From positions 1 through 14,680 of the forward strand of contig DHJN01000090.1 of NCBI GenBank assembly GCA_002404345.1: a stretch of 14,680 nt of DNA, in the 5' to 3' direction. Position numbers and translations under genes: made by a program. Shown here in pieces: positions 1 to 8,304 of this stretch. Under the pieces are notes generated by a model. That model had not been told where the DNA came from, searched no databases, and worked only from the letters and a program-made list of their open reading frames with translations. Position 1 is the stretch's first letter. The number at the start of each line of letters is the position of its first letter. Source of the stretch: Actinobacteria bacterium UBA4719 (GTDB lineage: Bacteria; Actinomycetota; Actinomycetes; Actinomycetales; Dermatophilaceae).

Positions 1-605
1 CGGATCACGGCGGCCCACTCCATGACGAAGGTGTGCGCGACCGCGGTGAATCCGGTCGGGCTGGCTAGCCGGCGCCAGAAGCTGCCGTTGTCGGTCACCG
101 ACATGTCCATCGCCGCGTGGCCCTCCATGGAGCCCGGCACGGCCTTGTTGGCCTGCTCGCGCGCCCTTTCAACGAGCTTCGTGGTCAGGAAGCGGCGGAA
201 CAGCAGCGCGATGAACAGGATCATCACCGGGCCGCCGACGAGCTCAGCGAGGGTGAACTGCCAGCCGAGCAGGAGCACCAAGATCAAGCCCAGCTCGATG
301 ACCAGGTTCGTCGACGCGAGCTCAAATGCCATCGCCGCGGTGAAGTCAGCGCTCTTACGAAACAGCGCCCGCGCCAGTGCCACGGCCGCGTAGGAGCAGG
401 AGGACGAGGCGGCCCCGAGCGCGGTGGCTGTGGCCAGGCTTTTCGGGCTGTCATCGGCCAGCAGTCGGGCGATCGCCGATTTCCTCACGAGCGCCTGCAC
501 GATGGCTGACAGCGTGAAGCCGAGTATCAGAGACCAAGTGACCTGCCAGGTCATGGACCCGGCGGCGCCGAGTGCGTCAAGCAACCCGTGCCAGATCCGG
601 TTCAT
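1..605 (-). CDS. UPF0718/ArsP-type permease, N-terminal part (cut by the left window edge)
   Basis: The frame is open from an ATG at 605 to the left edge, giving 201 residues of an integral membrane protein. Hydrophobic segments lie at about residues 19-40, 57-80, 97-115 and 118-139. A small-residue motif with three serines before a cysteine (GAASSSCSYAAVALAR, Cys70) and a following AMAFELASTNLV segment are typical of the predicted permeases of family UPF0718 (DUF318, ArsP_1). Some members export trivalent organoarsenicals, while most have no known substrate. A polar cytoplasmic loop with EGHAAMDMSV follows at about 161-170. An AGAGG sequence 8 bases upstream of the ATG is a modest ribosome binding site. 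The C-terminal half lies outside the window, so completeness cannot be judged. The family call is from remembered conserved residues; the substrate is unknown. Confidence 0.85.
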   Translation of the reverse strand, partial: MNRIWHGLLDALGAAGSMTWQVTWSLILGFTLSAIVQALVRKSAIARLLADDSPKSLATATALGAASSSCSYAAVALARALFRKSADFTAAMAFELASTNLVIELGLILVLLLGWQFTLAELVGGPVMILFIALLFRRFLTTKLVERAREQANKAVPGSMEGHAAMDMSVTDNGSFWRRLASPTGFTAVAHTFVMEWAAVI

Positions 606-705
606 GCCTGCAGCCTCTCGCCTCACCCTGCTCCTCGACCGTAGTTCAGTCGGGTCGTTGGCGCGAGCAACGGGACGACCGCCTGGCAACCGTTTCTGGC
701 GCCGA

Positions 706-957
706 TCAAGGATCCGTGGCATGCGTGCGGTCAGGTCCTGAATGCACCGACCTCGCCTTGGTCGGCGTGGGCCGCCCAGACGTGATGTATTCGACCCCGG
801 ACCATCGCGGGAACGCCCCCGAGCGCCAGACACCGATGCCGAGCAGCAGCATCCCGATGGCGAAGACGAAATGCCCCAAGAGGAGCGGCGCCCCGCTACG
901 ACAGGTCGCGGCGGGTCGCTCGGTCGTCGCGAAGCTTGAACTGACCGAAGAACGCAA
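706..957 (-). pseudogene. Probable remnant of a small membrane protein
   Basis: The 463 bases between the permease start and dodecin hold no convincing intact gene. On the minus strand an 83-residue frame contains one protein-like stretch (LLLGHFVFAIGMLLLGIGVWRS, then GAFPRW), a hydrophobic helix followed by an Arg/Trp turn. This resembles the final helix and tail of actinobacterial multi-helix membrane proteins of unknown function. The residues before it and the Pro/Thr/Arg-rich tail after it look non-coding. There is no good ribosome binding site at the apparent start. I read it as a decayed fragment. A spurious frame in GC-rich DNA is the alternative. Confidence 0.3.
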
Positions 958-1068
958 GCTAAGCCGCCGGGTCGCCGCAGTCCTCGCCTACCTCTACGAC
1001 CCAGGCCAAGGGAGCGGGACCGGACCAACAATCCGGACGGATTAGTGGTACCCAGACTCGGGCCCGGC

Positions 1069-1284
1069 CTAGCTGGAATCGTCTAACCGAAAGCCGACCT
1101 TCAGACCGACCTGGAATTGCGCAACGGCGCCATCCGCGATCTGGCCACGGATCTCTGACACCTCGAACCATTCCAAGTTCCGCAGTGTCTGGCTGGCGCG
1201 CGCAACGCCGTTGCGGATGGCCTGCTGGAGGCTCTCAGGCGAACTCCCCACGATTTCGGTGACGCGATAGGTGTGATCGGACAT
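1069..1284 (-). CDS. Dodecin (flavin-binding dodecamer protein)
   Basis: The 71-residue product is full length for dodecin, a small protein that assembles as a hollow dodecamer and stores or buffers flavins (or CoA in some bacteria) in the cytoplasm. The sequence MSDHTYRVTEIVG is near-identical to my memory of the Mycobacterium tuberculosis protein. It is followed by the conserved helix (SLQQAIRNGVARASQTLRN), the flavin-stacking tryptophan (Trp39 in LEWFEV) and the C-terminal strand DGAVAQFQVGLKVGFRL with the glutamine that contacts the flavin ring. I chose the ATG at 1284 because GGAGG lies 8 bases upstream and the family starts there; an in-frame ATG 13 codons earlier adds residues absent from the family. 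It appears monocistronic. The call is secure; the ligand is inferred from the family. Confidence 0.95.
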   Translation of the reverse strand: MSDHTYRVTEIVGSSPESLQQAIRNGVARASQTLRNLEWFEVSEIRGQIADGAVAQFQVGLKVGFRLDDSS

Positions 1285-1657
1285 GGCAGACCTCCGGTTT
1301 GGCTGAGAACACTGGATTGACAATCACACCCGCGCAACAGGCCGTGCACAACCCCTGGCGACCCGCGCAAGAGCACCCGCACTGGTGCCCGACCCACTCA
1401 TTCACAAGTCCAAGCGCATGAAGGCCTTGCCCCGCGCCAGTTCCCGCGTGTGCGGGAAGGAGCGGCCCAGCCCCACGCGTCACCGGTTACAGAACCCTGT
1501 GGGACACGACCGAGGTCCAGGGCGAGCTTCAACCTTCACCTCGGCTAGCGCTGTGAGCTTCTGGGTGCACGATGGGCTTCACCGTCCGTTCAGGAAAGTG
1601 AGGGCCGATGCCCAGGTTGGCAGATTAGTTACACAACCAACGGCGCGAAGGGCCTCC
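1285..1657. other. Gene-free stretch with one small dyad
   Basis: No frame here has a protein-like composition. The only structure seen is a perfect inverted repeat TTCCCGC-GTGT-GCGGGAA at 1441-1458 (7-bp arms, 4-base loop) without a T-run on either strand. It could be a weak terminator or a protein-binding dyad. The dodecin promoter should lie near 1290-1350, but I cannot pick convincing -35/-10 boxes. Confidence 0.4.
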
Positions 1658-1954
1658 TTAGCGCATCACAAGGAAGGCGACCCTGGCAGCCAATGCGGTG
1701 TGATCGGAAGGGAATCCGTTGTCAGCCGGGTGGGCGAACAGTGGCTTGATCGACGGGTCCACGACAAAGGGTCGGAGGTCGGTGTGGATGGCTGCGGCCA
1801 CCTTGATCAGCACGGCCACGATGAGCAGCGACACGACCGCCTGCACGGCGAGCCCCACCTTGTCCTTGCGGGGCAGGAAGAGCCAGATGACGGTTGCCGC
1901 GGCCAGGATAAAGAAAAGGAGGTACTGGGCGAGGGCAACGATCAGGTTGTTCAT
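1658..1954 (-). pseudogene. PAP2-family phosphatase, truncated by a frameshift
   Basis: The 98-residue frame has an excellent ribosome binding site (AAGGAGG, 9 bases before the ATG at 1954). It encodes two membrane helices (about 5-26 and 33-53), then HTDLRPFV and FPSDHTALAA, the first two active-site motifs of PAP2 (type 2 phosphatidic acid / undecaprenyl diphosphate) phosphatases. It stops at once after AFLVMR, so the third motif (Arg...His...Asp), which supplies the catalytic histidine, is missing. The stop appears where CGC-TA-AGGAGG is read. One extra base after TA would give the usual Arg-Tyr-Arg-Arg continuation, so a one-base loss is likely. The restored frame hits another stop about ten codons later and no third motif follows, so the 3' half is also gone. 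An inactive remnant is the best reading. Confidence 0.75.
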
Positions 1955-2120
1955 GGCAATGTTCCTCCTTCCGCCTCGTCAACCCGCAGCGCGGGAACAA
2001 CGACGCTGACAACGTTAGGAAGGCGACGGTTAGCCGACGGACCCCAAACGGCAAGAGGACGGCAAATCTCTCGGTGAACCGCCGGGCCGTCAAGGTCGCG
2101 CTTCTCGGAAACCATGACGG

Positions 2121-2183
2121 GTCTATGGGACGGCGCGCCGAGTCTATGCGACGGCGCGGCGGGACTATGGGACGGCGCGGCGA
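2121..2183. repeat. Three-copy 21-bp tandem repeat
   Basis: Three direct 21-bp units follow each other without gaps at 2121-2141, 2142-2162 and 2163-2183. The consensus core is CTATGGGACGGCGCGGCGA. Unit 2 has C for the second G of GGG, and unit 1 has GGCGCGCC. The array lies between the 3' end of the fprA-like gene and the broken PAP2 gene, outside any gene I can support. The unit length is a multiple of three and several frames stay open through it, so it creates spurious Arg-rich frames on both strands. Function unknown. Confidence 0.85.
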
Positions 2184-2231
2184 GCTCGAGTGGGTTCTTG
2201 GGTTCAAGATCCCGGCTTGGGCGCCGGACAC

Positions 2232-3578
2232 TCAGCCTGCGGCGCCACCAGCCGCAGCTCGCAGCAACGCCTCGCGATCGGCGATCTTGGCCCGCTCCCG
2301 CCCCTGCGCTCGACCGAGGTCGGCTTCGGCGAGCTCGATAGCGGTCCACCCCTGCCACGTCACCACGTTGACGCCCCGTTCGGCGAGCAGGTGCAGCGCC
2401 GCGTCAGGGTCGCGGACCGGCGCCGGCGGAAGAGATGGTGCATCTTCGAGCAGCGAGGTGACGGTCTCCTTTGCGTCGGACTTGTTGGTTCCGATCACAC
2501 CCGTCGCGCCCCGCTTGATCCAGCCGGCCACGTACTCACCCGGTGCGGCCGACCCGGCGCGCAGCACGCGGCCCGCAACGCTGGGGATGACCCCGGTCTG
2601 CTCGTCCACGGGTACTCCCGGGATGGACACTCCGCGATGGCCCACCGCGCACAGGATCATCGACGCGTCGACCGTGCAGGTCTCGCCGGTCCCTGTCGCC
2701 AGGCCTGCTCGGTCGAGTCGGGTGCGTTCCAGGCGAAGCCCGCTCACCTCGACGTCGCCGAGCACCTCGACCGGCCGCAGCATGAAGCGCATGTGCACGC
2801 GCCGTGGACGGCCCGACGGTGGGCGCTCGGCCCACGCTTGCAACACCTCGAAGTTTCGCCGCACGACCGGATCGGCGGTCGCGAGCCTCTCGCGGCTCGT
2901 CTCGTCGAGCGCGAGCTCTTTCGGATCCAGGAACACGTCGGCGTTGCTCAGCTCGCCGATCTCGCGTAGCTCCTTGGTAGTGAACTTCGCCTGCAGCGGG
3001 CCTCGCCGCCCGATCAGATGGATGTCTTCCACGCGGCTGCGTTCGAGCACCTTGAGGACGTGGTCGGGCATATCGGTGTGGCGGAGCTCGTCGACAGACT
3101 TCGCGAGCATGCGCGTGACGTCCAGCGCGACATTGCCCGATCCGACCACTGCCACACTGCGGGCCTGCAGGCTGAAGCGGTCGATCGGTGCGTCGGGATG
3201 GCCGCAGTACCAGGCCACGAGGTCGGTGGCCGAGAAGCTGCCCGCAAGGTCCTCTCCCGGCACCCCCAGTCGCCGCGCGACCATCGCCCCACAAGTGAGG
3301 ATGACGGCGTCGTAGAGACGGTGGAGCTCCTCGAGGGTGATCTGGGTCCCTACCTCCACGTTCCCGAGGAAGCGGACCGCGGGGTCCTCGAGCACCTTCT
3401 GCAGCGCAGTGCTGATCGACTTGATCCGTGGATGGTCGGGTGCGACCCCGTAACGGACCAGACCGAAGGGGCACGGCAACCGGTCGAACACATCGACCAG
3501 GACGTCACCGTGCTGGGTCAGCGCCGCAGCCGCGTACACGCCGGCCGGGCCAGAACCGATGACCGCCACCTTCAGCAT
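2232..3578 (-). CDS. fprA: FprA-type NADPH-ferredoxin reductase (FAD flavoprotein)
   Basis: The 448-residue protein matches the length and layout of mycobacterial FprA and mitochondrial adrenodoxin reductase, which move electrons from NADPH through FAD to ferredoxins, often for cytochromes P450 or biosynthesis. The FAD-binding loop GSGPAG is at 8-13, followed by the family-typical PCPFGLVRYGVAPDHP (35-50) and IKSIS. The NADP-binding loop VVGSGNVALDVTRML is at about 144-158, IGRRGPLQAKFT near 210, and the C-terminal signature GWIKRGATGVIGTNKSDAKET closes the FAD site. The start ATG at 3578 leaves the usual few residues before the first glycine loop, and an AAGG sits 8 bases upstream. It has no attached ferredoxin domain and no ferredoxin gene beside it. 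It seems to be a single-gene unit between unrelated neighbours. The enzyme class is secure; the physiological partner is not visible. Confidence 0.92.
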   Translation of the reverse strand: MLKVAVIGSGPAGVYAAAALTQHGDVLVDVFDRLPCPFGLVRYGVAPDHPRIKSISTALQKVLEDPAVRFLGNVEVGTQITLEELHRLYDAVILTCGAMVARRLGVPGEDLAGSFSATDLVAWYCGHPDAPIDRFSLQARSVAVVGSGNVALDVTRMLAKSVDELRHTDMPDHVLKVLERSRVEDIHLIGRRGPLQAKFTTKELREIGELSNADVFLDPKELALDETSRERLATADPVVRRNFEVLQAWAERPPSGRPRRVHMRFMLRPVEVLGDVEVSGLRLERTRLDRAGLATGTGETCTVDASMILCAVGHRGVSIPGVPVDEQTGVIPSVAGRVLRAGSAAPGEYVAGWIKRGATGVIGTNKSDAKETVTSLLEDAPSLPPAPVRDPDAALHLLAERGVNVVTWQGWTAIELAEADLGRAQGRERAKIADREALLRAAAGGAAG

Positions 3579-3720
3579 GATGCAACCTTGTCACGCCTCC
3601 AGGACGCCGGAGCTTGGGTGCAGAGAATCGTCGCAACAGCGCTCTGATGTGAGTGAGCGCAGTGCGGCATGCTCCTGCTTGGTTTGGCGGGGGACTACGG
3701 CGTAGGAGTCGGCGCCGAGG

Positions 3721-4467
3721 CTACGGCGTGGACGGAAGCTCAAGCCGGTAGCCGTGACCGCGCAGCGTCGTGATGTTCGGCAGCCCAAGACCCCCGGGCT
3801 CCGTCGTGGGTGGCAACGATTCGGACAGTCGCCGACGTAGCGCCGCCATCGTCACATCAAGGGTCTTGGTCGAGCCGAACCAGTTCTCATCCCATACCTG
3901 CGCCATCAGGTCCTCACGAGTGACGGCGATTCCTGGACGGCGCGCAAGGGCCACCAGAAGCTCGAACTCCTTTGGTCGCAGGACCATCTCGCGGTCGCGC
4001 AAGAGACATCGCCGGGCCGCGACGTCCACGACGAGGCCGGCGACCCGGAGCGGGTCGGTGTCCTGCGCTGTAGCTGGGCGTCGTTGCAGGTGGGCGCGCA
4101 GACGCGCCAGTAGCACGGTGAGGCTGAACGGCTTGACCAGATAGTCGTCGGCGCCGGCGCCGGCGTCCAGACCCACGATCACGTCGATCTCGTCACTGCG
4201 TGCTGTCAGGATGACGATCAACAGGTCGGGCTGCTCGGCGCGCAGGGTGCGAGCCACCTCGATGCCGTCGATGTCCGGAAGACCGAGGTCGAGCAGGACA
4301 ACGTCCGGGGAGTACTCGCGAGCCAAGGTCAGGCCGGCCCGGCCTGACCGGCACCAGTGCGCGCCGTATCCGCCGCCCTTCAGACCGGCCTCCAGGTGTC
4401 GGCCGATGGTTTCATCGTCCTCGATCACCAGGACCTGGTGCCTGTCGGCGGCACGTGTCCGGCTCAT
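3721..4467 (-). CDS. OmpR/PhoB-type response regulator
   Basis: The 248-residue protein has an N-terminal receiver domain (about 11-130) and a C-terminal winged-helix DNA-binding domain (about 137-243). In the receiver the acidic pocket is Glu16-Asp17-Asp18, the phosphorylated Asp60 lies in LLDLGLPD, Thr88 is in LTAR and Lys112 is in VKPF. In the effector the recognition helix is around STKTLDVTMAALRRRL, and the hairpin is TLRGHGYRL. The start at 4467 gives the normal family length; the frame is open further upstream but that part overlaps the permease gene. No strong ribosome binding site is seen. One oddity is DAGAGADDYLVKPF, with two extra residues (Gly-Ala) against the usual DAGADDY. The gene follows the ABC operon in the same direction after a strong hairpin. 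No kinase gene follows it; a kinase fragment lies on the far side of the ABC genes. Confidence 0.93.
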   Translation of the reverse strand: MSRTRAADRHQVLVIEDDETIGRHLEAGLKGGGYGAHWCRSGRAGLTLAREYSPDVVLLDLGLPDIDGIEVARTLRAEQPDLLIVILTARSDEIDVIVGLDAGAGADDYLVKPFSLTVLLARLRAHLQRRPATAQDTDPLRVAGLVVDVAARRCLLRDREMVLRPKEFELLVALARRPGIAVTREDLMAQVWDENWFGSTKTLDVTMAALRRRLSESLPPTTEPGGLGLPNITTLRGHGYRLELPSTP

Positions 4468-4482
4468 GAGCCAGATCGTAGC

Positions 4483-4510
4483 CACGGCCGCAGCCCACGC
4501 TGCGGCCGTG
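4483..4510 (-). terminator. Perfect 12-bp hairpin between the ABC operon and the response regulator
   Basis: CACGGCCGCAGC (4483-4494) and GCTGCGGCCGTG (4499-4510) are exact inverted copies separated by four bases. The hairpin begins 15 bases after the permease's natural stop codon (4526) and ends 15 bases before the regulator's ATG (4467). It lacks a T-run, as is common for actinobacterial terminators. It could end ABC transcription, lower read-through into the regulator, or act as a dyad in the regulator's leader or autoregulatory site. Confidence 0.6.
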
Positions 4511-4525
4511 TCGGCCACCGATGTC

Positions 4526-6914
4526 TCACAGGTCTCGCAGTTCTTCGACCGGGGGGCGGGCTGAGGCCCGGGTGCTGACCATCGCCGCGAGGCCCAGGGC
4601 AGCCACAACCGCGACGACGGTGATCGTCAGGTAGCTCCACGGGATCGCGATGACCGACGGCGGCGGGTCGAATACGCCGGTGAGGACCTTTTACCAGCAT
4701 CTGGGAGAGTCCCCAGGCGATCAGGCCACCGCCGATCAGGCCGCCGACCGTGATCAGGAGGCCCTCGCTGAGGGCCAGCCCGCGCAGCTGGCGCCGTAGA
4801 GCTCCCAGCACCGAGGGGATCGCGAGGCTGCGCCGGCGCTCGGCCAGCCCGACGGCGAGCACGATCCCGCCTGCGCTCGCCGCCAGCAGTACGGCGAATA
4901 CCAGCTCGAGCCGGGTCAGACCCGCGAGGTTGACCGACGTCAGGCTTGACCCGACCTGCGAGCGCGCCTGCGTCACGTTCGTGATCGCCGCGGCGGCGCC
5001 AAGGCGTCCCTGCAGGTCTGCCGCGACGGCGGTCTGAGCGCTTTTGCGGTGCCACCGCCGAAGTAGGCGTCCTGAAGCGATGTGGCTCTGGTGATGCTTC
5101 CCGGCCGCACGCCATACAGGTCCTGCAGGTCGGCCCCGACGTAGGCGAACCGGGTGCTGGATCGGCTCCACGTGTCGCACTCCGGACACGGATGCCATGC
5201 CGGCCGCGGCGGATGGTCCGACCCTGACGCCGGGCGACTCGGTCACCGTTACGTCGGCGCCGTTGGACAGCTGCGCGTCGGCCTCTGCCTGTTGCTGGTA
5301 TGTCGCGTTGAAGGTTGCGGTCGAGGCGGCAAAGGATATGGCCAGCGCGAGCAGGACCAGGGCGCGTGCCAGTGGGCGTCTTTGCCTGGACATGCTCGCA
5401 GCCCCGATCTGGGCGAGCCGACCGGTCAAGGGACGGATAAGGCGTGCGAGCGGTCGACGTCCGTGGGTGAGTGCGAGATTGGCGATCCGCCACAACAGCA
5501 TGGCCGCCCCGAGCCACAACAGCGCCGGGCCGAGGAATGCCCAGTAGGACACCGAGATCGTGGCAACGCCCTCAGGGGCGAGGACAAGGGAGTAGTTGTT
5601 GCTGCCGGAGGCCCAGAACACCAGGAGCGCACCGGCGACCAGCATGAAGTCAACTCCGATCTTCATCCACCACGTGGTGCGGGGTCGACCAACTGCGTGC
5701 CTGGCCTGAGCCACGGTGCGCCTGCGCAGGTCCCGCAGCGCCGGCACCAGGACCGTCATCATGGCGATGACCAACCCGGCGAAGAAAGCGATGGCGAACC
5801 AGATGAGTGTCGAGGAGGCGCTGCCGCCCAAGGGTGAGGGTCCGAATGCCAGACGCCCTGCGGCTGCACCGAGTCCCAGGCCCAGGAGCCCGCCAGCCGT
5901 GCCGATGAGGAGGGCTTCGACCACGGAAAGGCGGGCGACCTTGCGCGGTGAAAGGCCCCGGGTTCGTACCAGCGCCTGCTCGGCGCGTCGTCGGTCTGCG
6001 CCGGCACTGGCCAGGGCAGCGGTGAGCAGTGCGGCCAGCACAGCACCGGGCAGGCCGAGGAACAGGAACAGCATCTGGGCGTAGAGCGCGTCGCTTCGTT
6101 CGCCTTGCAGGGCCGCGCCGAGGTTGTTGCCGACCAGGGCTGAGCCGGCAAGGTGCGCCTCGAGGTTGTGCCCGGCTCCGATCACCGACTCGTATGCGGC
6201 GGCCGGGTCGTTTGAGAGCGGGGCGCCGCGAGCGACGTGGATCTGGGTGGTCAGGGCGAGGTTCGCCGTCGAAGACGCTTGGCCCGCAACGGTGTTGAAG
6301 GTGGCCTCGGGCAGGAGGATCACGTTGTCCGGGGGCGCTGACGGTTGGGACTGGGGTGGTGCGCCGACCTTCTGGAACAGGGAGTCCGCCTGCGGCAGGT
6401 CGACGACGCCGGCGACGGTGACGACGGCCGGGCCCGCCCCCGCCCGTCCGATGCTGACCTTGTCGCCGGGGCGGACGTGCAGGTTCGCGGCGGTCTGCTG
6501 GGCCAGGAGGACCCCGGTGGGCGATCCGCTGAGCTGGCGGATCTCGCCGGGGAACGTGTGACGATAGGTCGGGGACAGGCTCAGGACCAGTCCGGGTCCG
6601 GTGGTCTGGGTGGCGCCTCCGGCGGTTGCCTCCAGGCCGGTGGTCTGCGCCATTCCCACCGGCTCGGTCGCTGTGACGCCGGGAATCTTGGTGACCGCGT
6701 TCAGCACCGCCGCGGGGTCAGCACCGGGTCGGACCTGGACCTGCCAGTCGACTGCGACGGAGCGCACCGCCCTGGCAGTCATCGTCGCCTTCGAAGCCGT
6801 CAGGAACGTGCCCAGTGCGGCGATCAGCGCCACTGCCAGCGAGATGCCCACCGCGGTGGCCAGCAGGCGCCCGGTGTGCCGGCGGAGCAGGCCACCCAAC
6901 CAGGTGATCGTCAT
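4526..6914 (-). pseudogene. FtsX/MacB-like ABC transporter permease with frameshifts
   Basis: This large permease belongs to the FtsX-like family that extracts or exports lipids, lipoproteins, peptides or drugs. An N-terminal helix (about 16-40) is followed by a periplasmic-type domain (about 45-270), helices near 282-304, 332-356, 368-392, 422-436 and 455-480, then a second FtsX unit starting near 516. The frame breaks near 5150: after VEPIQHP, one extra G replaces the expected FAYVGADLQDLYGV, which is found in the neighbouring frame. The reading returns to the first frame near 5040, and from family memory roughly 80 residues seem missing there. A third break at 4689-4692 (AAAA for AAA) diverts the end; in the corrected frame it reads LVKVLTGVFDPPPSV and ends VEELRDL at a TGA at 4526. 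The ATG overlaps the ATPase stop as ATGA. As written the product is not functional. Confidence 0.82.
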
Positions 6915-7596
6915 GAGATCGCTCCCTGGGTCGCGGCGGACCGTAGTCGGCCTTCGTGCATGGTCCAGTGAGTGTCGAGGCGCTCAAGAACGGTCCGGTC
7001 ATGGGTGGTGACCACCAGCGCCGCACCGATCCGCGCGGTCGCGTCGAGCAGGACATCGATCAGGTGCTGACCTGTTGCGTGGTCGAGCTGGCCGGTGGGC
7101 TCGTCGGCGAGGACCAGCTGTGGTCTTTGGGCGAGAACGCGGGCCACGGCGACGCGCTGGGCCTGGCCGCCGGAGAGCTCCTCGGGCAGCTTGGCTGCCA
7201 GGTTGCTCACCCCAACCAGCTCGAGCGCTTCGGCCACCCGGTCACGGCATTCCTGCTCGCCCACCCCCGCCAGGATCAGTGGCAGTGCCGTGTTCTCGGC
7301 ACCGTCCAGAGCCGGCACCAGGCTGGGGCTCTGGAAGACGACCCCGATGTCCTGGGCGCGCTCGGCGGGGATGGTCGAGAAACCGGGCCAGATGACCTCT
7401 CCGCGTGTGGGCAGCTCAAGGCCCGCCATCAGGTGCAACAGGGTGGACTTGCCGGAGCCGGAGGGCCGGCGATCGCGATACGGGCACCGCGGCTCACCTC
7501 GCTGGTGGTGCCGTGCACCGCGACCACGGCGGAGCGGCCGGAACCGAACGTGCGTGACGCGTCGGTGCAGACGACCAGCTTCTCGGTCGGGCTCAT
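6911..7596 (-). pseudogene. ABC transporter ATP-binding protein 2 (LolD/MacB type), one-base frameshift in Walker A
   Basis: The gene starts at the ATG at 7596, inside the ATGA overlap with ATPase 1, and ends in an ATGA overlap with the permease. The first part (MSPTEKLVVCTDASRTFG...SRGARIAIAGP) leaves frame at 7463-7465. Restoring one base to the GGG run gives GPSGSGKSTLLHLMAG, an ordinary Walker A. The remainder is intact in the next frame: VVFQSPSLVPAL (Q-loop), ELSGGQAQRVAVARVLA (signature), LVLADEPTGQLD (Walker B) and THD (switch histidine). Corrected, it is 228 residues, normal for the class. The break destroys the ATP-binding loop if it is real. A single-base change in a short run is also the classic sequencing error, so the gene may be intact in the organism. 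Confidence 0.85.
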
Positions 7597-8279
7597 GAGA
7601 CCACGGCCCCGTCCTGCAACGAGATGACGCGGCCCGCGATGCGGACCATCTCGGCGCTGTGGGTCACCACGAGCAGTCCGGTGCCCTGGCTGACGCGCTC
7701 TCGCAGCAGTGTCAGGATCTGCTGTTCGCACTGTCCGTCGAGTTCCCCGGTGGGTTCGTCGGCCAGGACGATGTCCGGGTCGTTCGCCAGGGCCACGGCC
7801 AGACCGACGCGCGCCAGCTCGCCCCCGGACAGCTCCTGGGGCACGGCCCGCCCGCGGTCGCTGAGCCCGACCTGTTCGAGCAGCTCGTCGGCGTTGAACC
7901 GCCGATCGTCGTGGTCGCCAGCGAGCTGGGCGAGCCGGATGTTGGCGCGGACATCCAGGTGCGGCAACAGGTTTCGTGACTGCATGAGAATGCCGATGCG
8001 CCGCGCCCGGATACGCGCCCGATCGGCCTCGGGACGGTGACTGACCCGCTCACCGCCAACCGTGACAGTGCCACCGGCTGGCTCATCCAACCGCGCCAGG
8101 CACGACAGCAGGGTCGACTTGCCCGATCCCGACGGGCCGACGACCGCGACAGCCTCGCCGCGTTCAACGGTCAATGACACGCCCCGCAATGCGAGGGTCT
8201 CGTCGTCACCGGTCCGGAAGAACCGGTACAGATCGCGAGCCTGCAACGCCGTGAAGCGCTCAAAAGCGTCGCGGACCAC
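7593..8279 (-). CDS. ABC transporter ATP-binding protein 1 (LolD/MacB type)
   Basis: The 228-residue ATPase is complete. Walker A GPSGSGKS is at 48-55, the Q-loop glutamine at 100, signature LSGGE at 150-154, Walker B VLADEPTGELD at 171-181 with catalytic Glu175, and the switch histidine His207 in VVTHS. The signature has Glu where most have Gln, seen in this subfamily. It starts with GTG at 8279; conserved sequence begins near LQARDLYRFF (12-21), so a slightly later start is possible, and no strong ribosome binding site is visible. It is the first gene of the operon ATPase 1, ATPase 2, permease, all joined by 4-base overlaps that imply translational coupling. Two ATPases with one permease suggests a heterodimeric motor. 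Upstream, only 25 or so bases separate it from the remains of a kinase gene on the other strand, so its promoter would have to lie inside that fragment. Confidence 0.93.
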   Translation of the reverse strand: MVRDAFERFTALQARDLYRFFRTGDDETLALRGVSLTVERGEAVAVVGPSGSGKSTLLSCLARLDEPAGGTVTVGGERVSHRPEADRARIRARRIGILMQSRNLLPHLDVRANIRLAQLAGDHDDRRFNADELLEQVGLSDRGRAVPQELSGGELARVGLAVALANDPDIVLADEPTGELDGQCEQQILTLLRERVSQGTGLLVVTHSAEMVRIAGRVISLQDGAVVS

Positions 8280-8304
8280 CGGCCCGGCACGACTGGGGTC
8301 GGAT

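Noticed and set aside
1385..2077. A 230-residue plus-strand frame over the PAP2 fragment
   Set aside because: Composition is His/Gly/Arg-rich with no pattern, and the minus strand carries the PAP2 motifs with a strong ribosome binding site.
2074..3315. A 413-residue plus-strand open frame opposite the fprA-like gene
   Set aside because: It is Arg/Ser/Pro-rich noise created by GC-rich third positions of the reductase, which has full family motifs on the other strand.
3579..3720. Direct repeat CTACGGCGT around the regulator stop (3690 and 3721)
   Set aside because: Only nine bases with two copies; no stem and no gene in the 142-base gap, so chance is likely.
8062..8304. Upstream extension of the kinase-fragment frame
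   Set aside because: It is antisense to ATPase 1 and has no histidine-kinase features; the kinase-like sequence begins only after about 8305.
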